Assembly: GCF_008016455.1 (NCBI RefSeq)
Contig: NZ_SAXU01000001.1
Span: 372,001-436,000, forward strand
Source: Brachyspira aalborgi
GTDB taxonomy: Bacteria; Spirochaetota; Brachyspiria; Brachyspirales; Brachyspiraceae
Reading direction: 5' to 3'
DNA: 64,000 nucleotides
The notes beneath the pieces were generated by a model that saw only the letters and a program-made list of their open reading frames with translations, ran no database searches and was not told where the DNA came from. Shown here piece after piece: positions 63,801 to 64,000 of this stretch (positions within the stretch are counted from its first letter, which is position 1; each line of letters begins with the position of its first letter). Position numbers and translations under genes: made by a program.

Positions 63801-64000
63801 TTACCATCTATACGAATAAGTTAAATTTGCTCCTCCTAATCCCATATTAAAAGCCAATTTTTCAACGCTAAAATTATTTTCATTTATCCAAAGCATATAA
63901 TATATTCCCGTAGTTAAAGCAAAAGCGCTCGTTATAACCATACCCGCAATATAGAAATTATAAGCGGTTTTATAGCGACTCAAATCTATTGGCGGACTAT
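63801..64000 (-). CDS. C-terminus of an unrecognised protein (5' end outside window)
   Basis: An open frame from the right edge to a TAA at 63801-63803 encodes 65 residues: a hydrophobic segment (FYIAGMVITSAFALTTGIYYML) and an end in LTYSYRW. The aromatic C-terminal residue and alternating pattern would suit an outer-membrane or envelope protein, but the fragment is too short to assign. Confidence 0.55.
   Translation of the reverse strand, partial: SPPIDLSRYKTAYNFYIAGMVITSAFALTTGIYYMLWINENNFSVEKLAFNMGLGGANLTYSYRW

Overview
The window is AT-rich DNA from a spirochaete, most likely Brachyspira. The evidence is a very low G+C content, strong use of A/T-ending codons, a flgL-fliW-csrA cluster, many ankyrin- and TPR-repeat proteins, small lipoproteins with spirochaete-type lipoboxes, and a CheW/PilZ/LysM gene complement of the kind seen in spirochaetes. 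The genus is inferred from content; no marker gene was compared. Most of the window is ordinary chromosome, and both ends cut through genes: an RND efflux pump on the left and an unrecognised protein on the right.

Layout. 0-4 kb: RND pump C-terminus and, convergent to it, a Cu(I) P-type ATPase with a 12-bp dyad over its promoter. 4.2-12 kb: an accessory stretch with two paralogous glycine-linker lipoproteins. They share promoter architecture and a near-identical terminator, and one has a 16-A run as its promoter spacer. The stretch also holds a pyridoxal-kinase-like gene, a large TPR protein and a broken ankyrin lipoprotein. 12.2-16.5 kb: flgL-fliW-csrA, a CASTOR/POLLUX-like channel and a triple zinc-finger protein. 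16.5-27.6 kb: a heptanucleotide array, an ankyrin protein, an ABC-2 exporter with a DUF4340 protein, the phosphate operon pstS-pstCA(fused)-pstB-phoU, and murD. 28-36 kb: an ABC-F ATPase, scpA-murB-radical SAM, and nusB-TPR. 36-49.5 kb: a second accessory stretch with a glycosyltransferase behind a pentanucleotide-repeat leader ORF, vapBC, a PAQR protein, two TPR paralogues (one broken) flanking an Rpn nuclease, and an McrBC restriction locus with small companions. 49.5-64 kb: housekeeping genes (yggS, lepB, recG, 5-FCL, cheW, tRNA-Ala, an iron-type alcohol dehydrogenase, a sigma-70 factor, two tandem cyclophilins, LysM and DUF4398-like envelope proteins, adk).

Three places deserve most attention. 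(1) At 36.06-36.30 kb a consensus promoter and Shine-Dalgarno drive an ORF containing nine CACTA units. Gain of one unit, or loss of two, would extend the ORF to a stop overlapping the glycosyltransferase start codon, which suggests a phase-variable, translationally coupled switch. (2) The Rpn nuclease gene at 43.05 kb appears to be transcribed leaderless from a consensus promoter. It carries a strong in-frame internal Shine-Dalgarno and ATG that would make a C-terminal small protein, the arrangement expected of an intragenic RpnS-type antitoxin. (3) The lipoprotein promoter at 10.65 kb has a homopolymeric A run between -35 and -10, a classic slipped-strand expression switch. Together with the heptamer array and the in-frame minisatellites in the lipoprotein linkers, this suggests repeat-driven variation of surface components.
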